Source of the DNA: Acanthosoma haemorrhoidale
Taxonomy: Eukaryota; Arthropoda; Insecta; Hemiptera; Acanthosomatidae
Length of the DNA: 64,000 nt
Direction of reading: 5' to 3'
NCBI GenBank assembly: GCA_930367205.1
Contig: OV884012.1
Span: forward strand, 150,799,405-150,863,404
Numbering within the stretch: position 1 is the first letter of the stretch; each line of letters starts with the position of its first letter. Below the pieces are notes generated by a model that worked only from the letters and a program-made list of their open reading frames with translations, searched no databases and was not told the DNA's origin. The translations under genes and the position numbers were made by a program. Below, piece after piece: positions 24,825-36,119 of the stretch.

Positions 24825-25608
24825 CTTTAGGTTGCTATAGAAAGAAATTCCGTGTGATTTTGTTTACAACTGTCAGTTTACGGTCTTTTTTAACATGGAG
24901 TGCAAAAATAAGCACTTTCGACACATTTTACTTTTTTATTTTCGTAATGGCAAGAAAGCGGGTGAGGCTCACATAGAGATATGTGAAGTTTACGGTGTTG
25001 ATTGTTTATCAGAACGCACGTGCCAGAATTGGTTTTAAAAAGTTTCGTTCAGGAGATTTTTCAATGAAAGATGACCAAACTTCTGGTCGACCTTCTGAAG
25101 TTGATGATGACAAAATGAAAGCCATAATTGAATCGAATCGTCATATAACTGTGCAAGAGATTGAAAAACAGTTAAATGTATCTACATGCAGCAATTGGAA
25201 ATCATATAAAACGTATTGGACTTGTTAAGAAGCTTGATATTTGGGTTTCGCCACGACAATGGGAGGCCTCACACATCTTTAGCAATACGTACGAACTATT
25301 GGAGCTTGTTTGGGAAGTGATGTCGCATCCTTCATACAGTCCCTACCTTCCATCATCGGATTATCATTTATTTCGAAGTTTACAAAACTTTTTAAATGCT
25401 AAAAATTTTAGTAATAACGATGACCTCAAATCGCACTTGGTTGAGTTTTTTTGCTGATAAGGACCACAAGTTCTGAGCGCGGGATCATGAAGTTACCAGA
25501 AAGAGGGCAAAAGGTCATCGAACAGAATGGAAGATTCATTTTTTGCATAGAGAAAATTGAGTTTTTTTTTCACACTAAAAAACCTAAATTACTTTCTTGC
25601 CAACCTCA
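24825..25608 (+). mobile_element. mariner element, internally deleted, with terminal inverted repeats
   Basis: The left end reads TTAGGTTGCTATAGAAAGAA and the right end, reverse complemented, TTGAGGTTGGCAAGAAAGTA. These are imperfect inverted repeats of the mariner type. The unit is about 785 bp, whereas intact mariners are near 1.3 kb, so about 0.5 kb of the middle is missing. AT-rich TA-containing sequence flanks it, but the exact TA duplication is unclear. It could be mobilised only by transposase from another copy. Confidence 0.85.
24895..25545 (+). pseudogene. mariner transposase, deleted and frameshifted
   Basis: The N-terminal DNA-binding region starts at the ATG at 24895 (MECKNKHFRHILLFYFRNGK, then SERTCQNWF). 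It continues after a frameshift near 25035 as KKFRSGDFSMKDDQTSGRPS and ESNRHITVQEIEKQLNVS, the two helix-turn-helix segments of mariners. A second frameshift near 25180 leads to IGNHIKRIGLVKKLDIWV. The next recognisable sequence is LLELVWEVMSHPSYSPYLPS with SDYHLFRSLQNFLNAKNF, so the first two catalytic aspartates are lost. The third survives in SDYHLF, while the family's SPD reads SPY. A third frameshift precedes ERGIMKLPERGQKVIEQNG. Non-functional. Confidence 0.9.
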
Positions 25609-26583
25609 ATATATATATGCTTTTATATATCCAATTGAGCCACCATCTGTAGACCAAGAATTCGACCCACTTTTCCCTTAAAATTACTTTCCTATTTGCC
25701 TCTGTCATTAACAACTGCTTGAGGATATAATCATGTATATATTTATATTATATACTAAATACATATCGTTACAAAATAGATTAAAGTAAGAAATTTCGAT
25801 TTCTAAGCATCAGAGAACCTGCACTCGGCGCAAACGGGTAGAAGGTGACACATCATTAACCGTTTGTTACTGAATCAAACGATGCCGAATGGCCGGAACC
25901 GAAGCAGGGATCAGTTGTCTAAGACCTGAGCTGTGAACAGCCGACCTGCCTATAGCAGCAGTGAACAGAAGCCGATGAATAGGTCAATCAGTCTTAGTCT
26001 GCTCATTGAAGCAGCCTGGCCAGCATCAATTAGATCAAACTCCTTCTGTGAAGTGATTGATCACCTTTGCCTCAACGGTCCATCCTTCTTCAGTTTGCTT
26101 TAACTCTTTGCTCACCACAGTCTTATAGCTATAATAGCATGGGTCCAGTTATCATTTATCTTATAGTTTATTATCTATACACCTTGGAGATATGTATTTT
26201 TCTGTACTCGAAGCTCAAGTAGATGAATGTGGTTTTAATGTATCAAAGAATATGTTACTTGGATTTAAGTAGACCATTTTATGTATATCTCCTCACATAA
26301 ACCACAAAATATAAAAATTAAAGCGAAATAGAATTTGATTGAAAAAATAAATAAATAGCCAGTGAGGACTAATGCCCAGGGTTCTACGGATAAAATGGCT
26401 ATGGCACGTATCCTAACTACTATTGGAATTTATGTGGAAAAAAACTATTTATTTTTTTACTAAACAGAGATAGATTAAATATTATTGAAGTATAATTATG
26501 AAATATAAGATAATTTACTGCATTTTAACTATAAGCTATTAAACATTTTTGAATATTTCCTCATATTTATAACCTACCCCGGC
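25609..26583. other. Spacer with a complex patch at 25800-26130
   Basis: 25800-26130 has balanced base composition and no open frame or known motif. It could be conserved non-coding DNA. The remainder is AT-rich. Confidence 0.35.
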
Positions 26584-26594
26584 AGTGAACCAAT

Positions 26595-26837
26595 ATGATT
26601 GAAACTTCTTTATTATGCTAAAATTACAATCCGCCTTATTAGGCAATAAGTAATTGTGATAAATGTTCTCATTCATACCATATTTAAAATCATTCACTCG
26701 CTCATTCATACAGCATTTACAAACAACCCAGAGGCCTCCCAAATCCACATGGTTGTCACCTCCCTCGCATGCGAAAGAGGAAGCGGAGTCATTGGGAAGT
26801 CCACCACGCTCCTCTGTCAGCCGCGTCACCGGATTAA
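26595..26837 (-). mobile_element. Family A 3' UTR copy with 11-bp target duplication
   Basis: A reverse-oriented distal 3' UTR ending at CGCGTCACCGGAT. The perfect repeat AGTGAACCAAT at 26584-26594 and 26838-26848 fixes the ends. After AATAAAG the 3' tail reads AAGTTTCAATCAT instead of the GTT type, like the copy at 45753 (AAGTTTCAATTTCAAT). That hints at a second 3'-end variant within the family. Confidence 0.9.
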
Positions 26838-26848
26838 AGTGAACCAAT

Positions 26849-28881
26849 GTAAAACAATATTTTACTTTAATCTCATGCCATATTATCTGAGGAAGAGAGG
26901 TTGTAAACTAGAGAAATGACCAGGACTTTATTCAATCAACGATTGAAAACTTTCATCGAACAGCAGCTAATCGATGGCGATTTGAACATAATATATTATG
27001 GGCTTGCCGGTAGTGGGATGCGATTCAATGCAGGAAATCAAGATGTCAGCCCACTTAAGTAACGATTTATTTTCTCATTAGCACTCCCACCAGCTCAGAC
27101 TTACATGGTCAGATGTCTAGAATATCAAACAAGCATTCACTCGTCATCGAGCAATCGTAAGAGTAATTAATGATAGCCAATAACATATTTTTTATTGTTT
27201 TATGTACCTCCCAACTAAACCTGAAGCCGGGGAAGTACCTGGGGCCTAGAACCACGAAATATGACTTTTCTCCATCAAAACCAACCGTACTCACTATCAT
27301 CGGAAATCGTTGTCTGGCCAGCGAGACTATATGAAGTAGAAACGATGCCCCCCCCCCCCCCATAAAAAAACAAACGCATGTTAATGAAAATCGATTTTCT
27401 ACTTCTTTCCGAGTAAATCCCTTCCCAGTTAGTAAACGGTTTTCCCCGCCCTCTTATAAATTGTGAATTATTATTTCATTTTGTTTCAAGGGAAGTTCCC
27501 TTAATATTGAAATTTTAAAGAATGCTTGGAATTCAAATAAAAAAAAGTAAGCCGGGGTTATATGATGATGAAAGTAAGCATACAGTCGCCTCGGCACGAA
27601 TCCTCGGATATTTCAAAGGAAGGAAGAAAAAACAGAGGAAAAGAAATTCACCATAACGGATGGTTGTGAGGGTTGGGGGGCATTACCATATTTTGAGCGG
27701 GGCTTTTTTAAACAGTGACATAGCCCCCCACCCCCTTCTGAATTCTTTGTTTCTTTCCCAGGCTAGCTTTAATAATAATTAAATAACAACAAGACTCATG
27801 TAAGGTTAATGAGAAAAAACTTTCAGAATCTTTTATAATAAAGCATTTAAAAAAAAAAAAAATAGTTCTACACGTGTAATTCTAGAAATGAATATTCTTT
27901 AAAAAAAATTAGGGATATTTCTTTGTAGAAATATGAATGAAGCTGGTAATGGGAAATATAAAGCAGCTTATTTTGAATACTTTGCAAGTCTGGTAAGCGA
28001 TATTTTATTCATTGTCTCTAATAATGTATTGTTCTTCTTAAGTAGCAAGTTATTTTCAAACTGATGTTTCAGGTTGTTAAATAATTAAGAACTAAGAGGT
28101 ATTAAAAGTTTCCGAGCTTTCTGGAGCTTGTGCAGTTCATCAAATAACAAGAACTGAGAAAAATAATAACACAACACGAGAGCAAACATTCACGACTATT
28201 AACTGTCGTATTATTTGTATTTGTTACAGTTAGAAGAATTGAGAGGAAGAACACTAAAAGTCAATTTTTCAACGATTATTAGTTTATGATACAACATTAA
28301 CATTAAATTGGAGTAGGTTCTTAATAGCTTTTAATGCTTAAGTAATTAACTCATGTTTTTCAAATTAAGGAACGTATTTAGTGTTTCTTCTGGGAATTGT
28401 TCATAAGGCGTCTCCTATATTCCACAAAATACTTTTATAATAAGTGGTCTATCTCCCTCCGGAGGCTTAATGAGGACCAGAAAGTCTAGACCACGTGCAG
28501 TTTTTTTGCACATTGACGTCCCTTTTCACTTAGGTCCACTAAGGCCATTCAATAGTGGCAGCTTGTCTGCAAGAGTGGAATTGTTGATCAAAGAATTGCC
28601 CGAATCACAATAACTTCTTCAATATTAGTAATAACAATTTTTTGTAATCACTGCATATTTTTGTTATAACTGAAAAAGGTTTTCGATCTTAACCCTATCC
28701 CTGTGAATGACTCCAAATTTGTAATCTGAAATAACTTTTTTTTGCTTTATTTTATGGAAAATCCTACTGAAAAAAATTGAACAGCTTATCATGAGTTTTT
28801 TGTTTTTATTCTGAAATTCTTTGAGCCTCGTATATGCATAAAAATTCCTGGACCATAAAAAAAAAATGAGAATGATCTTAT
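26849..28881. other. Spacer, no gene recognised
   Basis: A poly(C) run of about 14 lies at 27348-27361 and a G/C-rich patch at 27670-27740. The minus-strand frame 28664-28915 (83 codons) is K/F/I-rich with no recognised domain. The rest is AT-rich. Confidence 0.4.
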
Positions 28882-29274
28882 AATGTTTAAAAGGAAAATT
28901 CAACGACGGTGCCAATAGTTGGAGAGCAATGGAGAAGGCGGAAGAACTAGGAGTTGTATTGTTTACCGATCGGGGTCAACAAATAACAAAGTCTAAGATG
29001 ATCAGGATATCTAACAAGAATAAGCAACAAGGAAGTACCCATGCCATTGATGAAAGGAATCTGGGGTGGTGACGCTCACAGATACTTCCTTTGGTGCAAG
29101 GAAGATCCCGGCACGGAAAGGATTGCCAAGCCTCAAACACTCCACAGCAATGATACAAGATACAATGAGTATGCAATTTACATAAAAGTGGTTTATAATG
29201 TATCCTTTAATTGCAAATTGTACGATAATAATACGCGCGAGATCACAGAAGCTCGCACACCCACAAACATTTAA
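28882..29274 (+). other. Unrecognised coding-like stretch (two frames)
   Basis: From 28882 one plus frame is open for about 62 codons (includes NSWRAMEKAEELGVV and FTDRGQQITKSKM) and stops at 29070. A second frame starts at 29041 (77 codons, includes AHRYFLWCKEDPGTERIAKP). The first has a balanced amino acid mix unlike the K/N/I-rich chance frames around it. Together they could be one old coding region with a frameshift near 29050. No family is recognised; a transposon-derived or exonic origin is equally possible. Confidence 0.25.
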
Positions 29275-30697
29275 AGACTCAGATTCATAAAATCAAACCT
29301 TTGTATAGCACGTTGCATGTGTTATTAGACTATTATGAGGTGTGCGATATTATAGAATAAATTGATTTCTTCCAAAATGGCAGCCGTGACAGTTGGACAG
29401 TGCTAAGCAACGCGGAAGGCAGAGATCCGACAATGTGACAGTAGTTGACTGTATCGACTCGCCTTCGTCAGCGGAAGCAAACAGGGTTAGCAGTAGGAGG
29501 ACATCCGAAGAATATATAATGGCTTTATCAGCTGATAGCACTCGATCAGCCTAACGAATTCTGTGTCGAGTTGGTAAATAATTGCCTGAGCGAGATAACA
29601 AAGTTGGCAACTCTCTCCTAGCTTGCCTGCCTGAGTTGCTTTGTCTGGGGCTTCCCTGTCAACTTTCGACCGGCGAGTGCAACTTCCTTCCACTACTCAA
29701 CTTTTAATTGAAAAGTTTCCAAAGTTAGTAAACATTACACGACTGATTTAATAAATTGGGAGGTATTATCTGCTGCCAAATAGCGTTAGTTATTGCAGAA
29801 GTGGGAAGTGGTACGCTTCGATAAAGGTTCAGACAGTGAAACCCTGATTCATCATCGAGAAAACCACTTTCGGAATCATTTAATGCTATTATTAATGAGT
29901 ACAGATAACCAATGACCGATGTTATATTAAATATCTTAGGCATATAATATCTATATAAGTTGTTAACTTGTAAAGTAAATATGCTGAATAAACGGTAAAA
30001 AGACCTTGTTATTAAATCAAATCCTTTTACCTCGGACATGAAGGAAGCTTATGCAACATTTGTAAGGTTTAGTAGATTTGTCCAAAGAATCAAAAACATT
30101 GCTCAGGGTACATTGATTTGATAACGTAGTGACATAATGTTTGCTTAAGCCATCGAATTATTTGGCTGAAAGCCTCTTTCGAATCATTGAAGGAGTGAGT
30201 TTGGTGGTCTTATAAGTGCGAATTCAGGCATTAAAGTAGTTTTATTAGCGAATTGTAGTCGCGATAGCATGATTGGCGTTGGTTGTGAAGAGACTTAAGC
30301 TCAAAACCAACTTCAACATTCCCAAAAAGGAAACCAGATACCAGAGGATTCTTCTATTGTCATTAGACCGTGTGGGGATCTGCTGTTTCAACTTCGGATC
30401 CTATGTAGGCAACAACAGGTTTCGGTTAACATTCATAAAAGTTTTACAACATTAGTTTTAAACATTTCCTCAAAATTCTAAAAATGTATTAAAAAAATTA
30501 TCCGAAAGCAACACCTCTTTCAAACATCAACCACCCCAATAATCTTCCTCGTAGATCGAAGCGTGAGTGTCCCCGTGATCTTTATAATATATATCTTAAA
30601 TATCACTGGGAGTTCTCGCACTTGCCAGGGATCTGGCACAAAGGTGACCATTCTGCATTAAGGGGGAGATCCCCCCCCCATTATGTATATATGTCTG
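29275..30697. other. Spacer with a CpG-containing patch at 29370-29710
   Basis: The patch contains AAAATGGCAGCC (about 29375), similar to a YY1-type promoter motif, followed by several CpGs. Minus-strand frames at 29350-29541, 29487-29693 and 29725-30039 are unrecognised. A promoter is possible but not supported by any adjacent gene. 30040-30697 is AT-rich with a nine-base poly(C) run near 30672-30680. Confidence 0.3.
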
Positions 30698-30743
30698 TAT
30701 CGTATGAATGCAAATTCCGTATTATTTTTGCATTTATAGTATT

Positions 30744-31174
30744 TTAAACAACTTTATTATGATATAATTACAATCTGCCTTAATACTTAATAGGCAATAA
30801 AGAATTTAGATAAATGTTCTCATTCATACAATATTTACAAACAGCCCAGGGCCCCCCCAAGTCCACATGGTTTTTGCCTCCCTCGCATGCGAAAGAGGAA
30901 GTGGAGCATTGGGAAGTCCCCCACCAGCCACGCCACCGAATACGAGCGAGGCTGACGAAGAGCGCGAGAGCCACATACATTCAGGACATGATTGGAGAAA
31001 CTGGCCTTTTCCAGGACTCCCACTGTCACGCATTTATAGCAGGTCACGAGGCCACTGCCGTTTCAGTCTCCGAGGAGGATTATAGGGATGAGTGGAGCTG
31101 TGCAATGACTGTGCTACGGGATTAGGGTGGTTGGATTGGTTACTATGGGATTTCATGAATTTGGAAGGGATGTG
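30744..31174 (-). mobile_element. Family A copy nested in the long inverted repeat
   Basis: A reverse-oriented copy with the full 3' UTR, ORF2 stop and last codons, cut at GGAAGGGATGTG. The perfect duplication ATTTATAGTATT at 30732-30743 and 31175-31186 lies within the left arm of the inverted repeat, so the insertion is younger than the repeat. Its 3' tail is AATAAAGTTGTTTAA. The GC-rich UTR domain lacks about eight bases relative to most copies, as in the copy at 38417. Confidence 0.92.
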
Positions 31175-31491
31175 ATTTATAGTATTAATGAAATTATAAT
31201 ATAATTTTCTTACAATGAAGATTAAAAAGATGGGATGATTCTTCGAATCCTTTCAGAGATCGCTGAAGTATCTTCTACTTAAACGTTTTTGATGTTCCAG
31301 AACAAATGATACTATTGTTTCCATCATGGTCAATCTTTTAGGATATTTTATATATAAAAAGGGTGAATGGAAGGATTTTTTTTTTTATTAAAGGTACATG
31401 TTAAAGTTAACACCCACTTGGTATTTAGCGTAGAGATTTAAATTTTTTGAACGTATACTAGTGAATAAACGATTGAACTTATTGTGATAAT

Positions 31492-31893
31492 ATGACAAAG
31501 AAAAGTACGCATTACACTAATCTTGAAAGTAGCTCCCCGCCTGTTGACAAGTTCAAGGAGTTTTGTGTGGGAATTGCTTGGGGTGGTGCTCGAGGAGACA
31601 AGAGGACCCGATCTAAGCGCTCTGTCGGGAAGCGACGCATGAGAAATGACCCGGACATAAAAGAGCGACGCAATCTCTCCAGCAGACGACCTCTTCTCAT
31701 TTATGTAAGTGGCCGGCCACTCCATCACTGCACTCCTCTCTCACTCCCATCCCTGTCTTCTGATCCTTATCGGATCTTCACTTATCTATTACTTCCGTGT
31801 CCTCTTTGTGTTAGAGTCTGGGTCATTTACAATTCGCCCGGTAGATCCCTTGGATCTAGTACACTACTAAGGTTTAATATATTTAGTCATTGA
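31492..31893 (+). CDS. Candidate frame inside the inverted repeat, unrecognised basic protein
   Basis: A 133-codon frame with an ATG start. The middle is strongly basic (RGDKRTRSKRSVGKRRMR, then SSRRPLL) and could bind nucleic acid or act as a nuclear signal. The sequence GTAAGT at 31705-31710 would be a good splice donor, so the coding part may end there. The reverse strand is also open over much of the span (31438-31728), which lowers confidence. It sits between the arms of the long inverted repeat, so it may be cargo of that element or a host exon. I recognise no family. Confidence 0.25.
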   Translation: MTKKSTHYTNLESSSPPVDKFKEFCVGIAWGGARGDKRTRSKRSVGKRRMRNDPDIKERRNLSSRRPLLIYVSGRPLHHCTPLSLPSLSSDPYRIFTYLLLPCPLCVRVWVIYNSPGRSLGSSTLLRFNIFSH

Positions 31894-32372
31894 TGAAAAA
31901 AAAATGAGTGGTAATAACTTCCATAGAAGAATGTACATAAAATAAAATTTGTTAACCAAATAAACGAAGTAAAGAACGTGTAAACCCGGTTTCTAAACCT
32001 AATTACCTAAAATATTTTCTAAGCTACTCTTAAATACTTGTTTATGCCACAGTCATTGTATATTGTAAGGATATTTTTACGATTAAACTGTCTATTAGAA
32101 GTTTCAACTAACTATTAACTTGTTTAAACTTCAACATAAGCCCTTAATAAAAAGAACCATCCTTCCATTCACCCTTTTTATAAATAAAATATCCTAAAAG
32201 ATTGAGCATGATGGAAACAATAGTATCATTTGTTCTGGAACATCAAAAACGTTTAAGTGGAAGATACTTCAGGGATCTCTAAAAGGATTCGAAGAATCCC
32301 ATGTTAATTATAATATAATTTCATTAATATTATAAATCCAATAATCATACGGAATTTACAATATACAACTAT

Positions 32373-33869
32373 AGTATTAGAAGGTTTACTTAAAGGAGTG
32401 AGTTTCCTGTGGAAATCCCCTGTAGGCCTATGAAGGTACTCAATGGTTAACCTTAAACCTTTCGGTACCACCACTTTATAATGATTATGTGCCAGTAAAT
32501 TGCAATTTGGCCAGGCCAGTAAGACCTTTTCAGCTACGCGACCAAGCAACAACACGTTGCTTTAGAAGTGTCTAATTCTCCTTTAATACTCACTTCCTTC
32601 CTTTTACCCAATAATTACCACATGTAGGAAATTAATTTTACCATGCCTAACTTTATTATTGTCGCATCGTTTCGGTTCGTATTGCACAATTAACTCCTCA
32701 ACTAGTGTCTACGCGCTTCTCATTAAACATTTGTAACACTCAATATTTTTGATAAAAATCTGAGAGTTTCATGCGTTGTCTCAGTCCCATACCAATGGCT
32801 GAAATAAGATATGCAACATGATATAAATAATATCATGATTGTATAATAAGGAACTAAAATTCAGTAAAAAAGAAGGAAAGGGTAAACCCAGTTTCTTGTA
32901 ATAAATCTACAAAGTTTGGTAAAAGGACAAAATCAAGTCAATGAGAAGGTCCCAAAAAAAAAAAAAAAATGTTAGATAATCATGATCATAATCATTAATT
33001 ATATGTGTTATTAAAAAAAAATTAGAATCTATAAAATAGGTCTACTGAAAACTTATTTTAACTTACAGTCCTTTTACCAAACCCTCCAGATATTTAAGAA
33101 AGAAAACAAACTAATTTATTTTAACTGACTAATGAGACCTGTCACAAAATAGGCTAAAAAATATTTTATGGGACAAAACTTAGTAAACAAGCCTTCACAA
33201 GAGATAATTAAATAAAGACTACATGTACTAATTCGTTTTGCTAAAGTATGTTTTATAATGTGTCATTTTATCTTGATCCAAAGTAACTGATCTGAAGTAA
33301 AGAGAATAGATATAATAGAGATTTGAATTTAATGAAAATGACTCTGAGAGCAAGATGCTAATGTAAATGTGAAAGATTAGGAAGGCAGCTAATGGTTTCA
33401 TAGAAGCGGCCGGAAGACCTTGACAAAAAGATAAAATTTGGAAGCAGCCCTTTTTACCCTGGCCAATTGGATAAGCTGGCCTGCTCCGCCCCAATTTTAT
33501 TAGATTACTTCCTCTGTCGGCCTTTCAAAGGGCAACTCTTCTAGGCAAGAATCTGTGGAACGCCACAAGATGGAGCCTGGACCCTTCAGGCAAACTATTT
33601 GTCTTTAAATTTTAAAAGAAATAGATCATTGTTTCAATGGTAGTAACTGCAAGGATAGTAATATTCGATTTACCGAAGATAATTTTTTGAAGTTTAAATT
33701 GAGATTTTTAAAAATGTAGTAATGAAACATTTCGTAACAAAAAAAATAAACAAATTAATAATTACAAAATCTCAAAGTAATAAGGGCTAATGATTTTGTT
33801 TAGATGGAAGTTCGCCCTTTTCTAGCATGGGTAAAATTTAAACCGTGACTATCGCATTTCGACTATGTT
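32373..33869. other. AT-rich spacer
   Basis: No gene is supported. A patch at 33340-33600 is more complex (CCAAT-like and CCGCCCC-like words) but has no adjacent gene. An A-run of more than ten bases lies near 32956. Confidence 0.4.
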
Positions 33870-34180
33870 ACAGGTTACTATGGAATTTCATGAACTTGGA
33901 AGGAATAAGTTTAAGTATTTAGGGTATATTAAGATCGCTATGAAGGGTTTTGTTGGTGACGCAATAAGGGGCATTAACTTTTGTTCTAAGGCCTTTTGAT
34001 TGAAAGAATTGGATGCGCTTGATATTCGAATTTTTTGCTGTAGTGGCTTTAGTATAACTTTGTAAATTTCTATTGAGAGATGGGACATCAGTGGTGTATA
34101 GGTTATAAAATACGGGACCCAGGACACTACCCTATGGAACTCCTGCTTTTATGGGATCGTAGTTGGTATATTATAAACCA
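33870..34180 (-). mobile_element. Family A-related copy with alternative 3' end and internal deletion
   Basis: Read on the minus strand, it begins with IKAGVP, stop, GSVLGPVFYNLYTT, the conserved 'GVPQGSVLGP.LFNLYT' block of jockey-type RT. It then jumps directly to the C-terminal part (SHLSIE, VILKP and so on), so the RT core between them is deleted. At the 3' side it leaves the family A consensus at the AACCT word of the ORF and continues with TAACATAGTCGAAAT, which is shared with the copy at 36120. TAAACC occurs on both flanks, a weak target duplication. Confidence 0.8.
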
Positions 34181-36033
34181 GAGCGAACTTATTTGTATTT
34201 ATTTTTTTATTTAATATTTAATATAACCCTTATAAGTACAATATAATATATTTCTTCTGTATAATAGACGTAACAGGGAGCTTTTGAATAATTCAGCTCC
34301 AGGAATCATAAAACTATTTTTACGATTTATATAGAAGTAGTATAATTTAAATAACTTAAACTAGCAGAGTAGGTAAATGACCCTTTGTCACGGGATATTA
34401 TGACCGTAGGTTTGCCGCGAATATGTAATAAAAAGAAGGGAATAATAACCTAGTCTGTTTGTAAAATTCTAATCACAGCTGCTGGATAGTTAGTGTATGA
34501 TTATTGATTATTTTTTTTTAAATCAAAATAAATCATAGCTCTTGCTATGATTATTGCAGAACTTGATCAAGATTTCTTAATTTCTTCAAAACGGCCTTCT
34601 TTAATTAGACATATCTTTATTATCAAGTGATCCTTAGATAATTTTGCCTCATTAGAAGCATAATCGCATAATCACCTCAATAATTCAGGAAATAGAATTT
34701 TACGATAGTACTTTAATAAGTAAGAGTAAAGATTATTGGGAAAGGTAATAAAGTCATGGTAATCACTGTCATGGGTAGTAAAAGGAAGGGATGATATTGA
34801 GAATACCGGTGTATTATATAGACAGGAAATCCAACAGAAAGGGAGTCCTGTAAGCTATTGTAGAGGGAGAGTTAATCTTTGATGGGAATCAGGGCTACCA
34901 ACATCCCCTGGAATATCCCTATATTAGGGAGGACTATTATTAAATTCCGTCTGGATGTTAATAACGAGCACGACATAACTCCAACATGGACATCGTTTAT
35001 CTTAGCAGCGGCGCTGGCTCCTGTCACAGTGTTCTCCGAATTAGAAAACTTTTAAGCTCAACTGTCTGCTTCGCTTTGGCACCAGATACTAACGAGAAAA
35101 CAAATGGCTTAGGACCGCCCTGGGGGGTGGCTCCGTCTTTAAGGAACAAGTATCAAAATATTTAAACATTCACCGTTCATTAATTTAAACTTGTAAGGTT
35201 GCATAAGCATTCTGGCTACAAGGTCATTAAGAATTAAATCAAGAAATTTCCTTAATCATATTTGAGTATTTTGTGAAGTCACTTCCACGTTGCTCTATTT
35301 TTTTAAGTTTTCTCAAGTCACTGAAAAGGCGTTACTTAAGAAATACTATTCTTATTTGTCCTCTTGTTTTAGGATACATTAAAGATGGAAAAAGAAAAAA
35401 AAATCAATTCTATCCCAAAACAATACAATTACACATTTCATGCTGTTCCAGCCGTTGTTAACTTTTTAGCTATTTATAGTTTTCAGGCAGTTTAGAAAAT
35501 AAAAATTAATATGTTTGATTAAAAATAGCGAATAATTGTTGATTCATTTAAAATAGTTTAAACAAGCTTAAGACAACAACGAATACACTTCTTTAGGCTG
35601 CTTTACATTCTACGTTGGTTTATATGTATTTAAAAATAAAACAATTTAGTTTATAGCTCAGGTGATCTAAGAAAATTGCCTCAAGATCATTAATCTGTAG
35701 CTTTTATGATTCCTAGTCACAGAGGAGAGGCTAGACTATAATTTCACAGAATATAAAAAAAATCTTCATTCGGGAAACGTAGGACCGTTAAAGATACAGG
35801 ATCCGGTTGCAGAAGCAGTTGCTGGGAGGAGGTTGAAGGCGATCCTTATAAGAGATGTCTGCTGCCCACTTAGTCAGTATGGCGTGGGCCGTACCCGCTA
35901 GGGGCCTTGCACTCTGACGTTCGGGGGCAAACTGTCCAAGATACTATTGGGACGGGCCAGATGGGCCAACTAATGGAAGCGAATATACATTAGTGATATG
36001 GAAGCAAATTGAGGAATTCAAATTCTGGAGTCA
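34181..36033. other. AT-rich spacer with a complex patch at 35760-36030
   Basis: No gene is supported. The patch from 35760 is more GC-rich, has no open frame of note and ends in a hairpin-forming repeat. Confidence 0.4.
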
Positions 36034-36096
36034 TGGTTAGAACGGTTAGGGAAAGAAGTATTTGTCTTCTGGAGAAAAAAATAGCCGTTCTAACCA
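36034..36096. repeat. 12-bp perfect inverted repeat, hairpin-capable
   Basis: TGGTTAGAACGG (36034-36045) and CCGTTCTAACCA (36085-36096) are perfect reverse complements. The 39-base loop holds a second short stem (AGAAG/CTTCT). It lies about 25 bp from the alternative 3' end of the neighbouring retroelement copy. It may be a structured RNA, the end of a small transposon, or chance. Confidence 0.6.
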
Positions 36097-36119
36097 GGAG
36101 CAGTGATGCTAAATGTACT

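Larger units (their letters stand above)
30698..32372. repeat. Long inverted repeat (fold-back-like), arms about 280 and 245 bp
   Basis: The right arm (32128-32372), reverse complemented, matches 31175-31410 closely, with shared blocks such as AAACGTTTTTGATGTTCCAG and CAAATGATACTATTGTTTCC. Beyond the retroelement inserted at 30744-31174 the match resumes in 30698-30743 (AAATTCCGTAT, then ATTTATAGTATT against ATTTATAATATT). The left arm was therefore continuous until family A inserted into it. The centre (31411-32127) is about 700 bp and non-repetitive, with one candidate frame. It could be a fold-back transposon, a non-autonomous element with long terminal inverted repeats, or a local inverted duplication. 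I see no flanking target duplication. Confidence 0.85.

Noticed and set aside
27348..27361. Poly(C) run
   Set aside because: A simple homopolymer. It may be partly a sequencing or assembly artefact and has no element around it.
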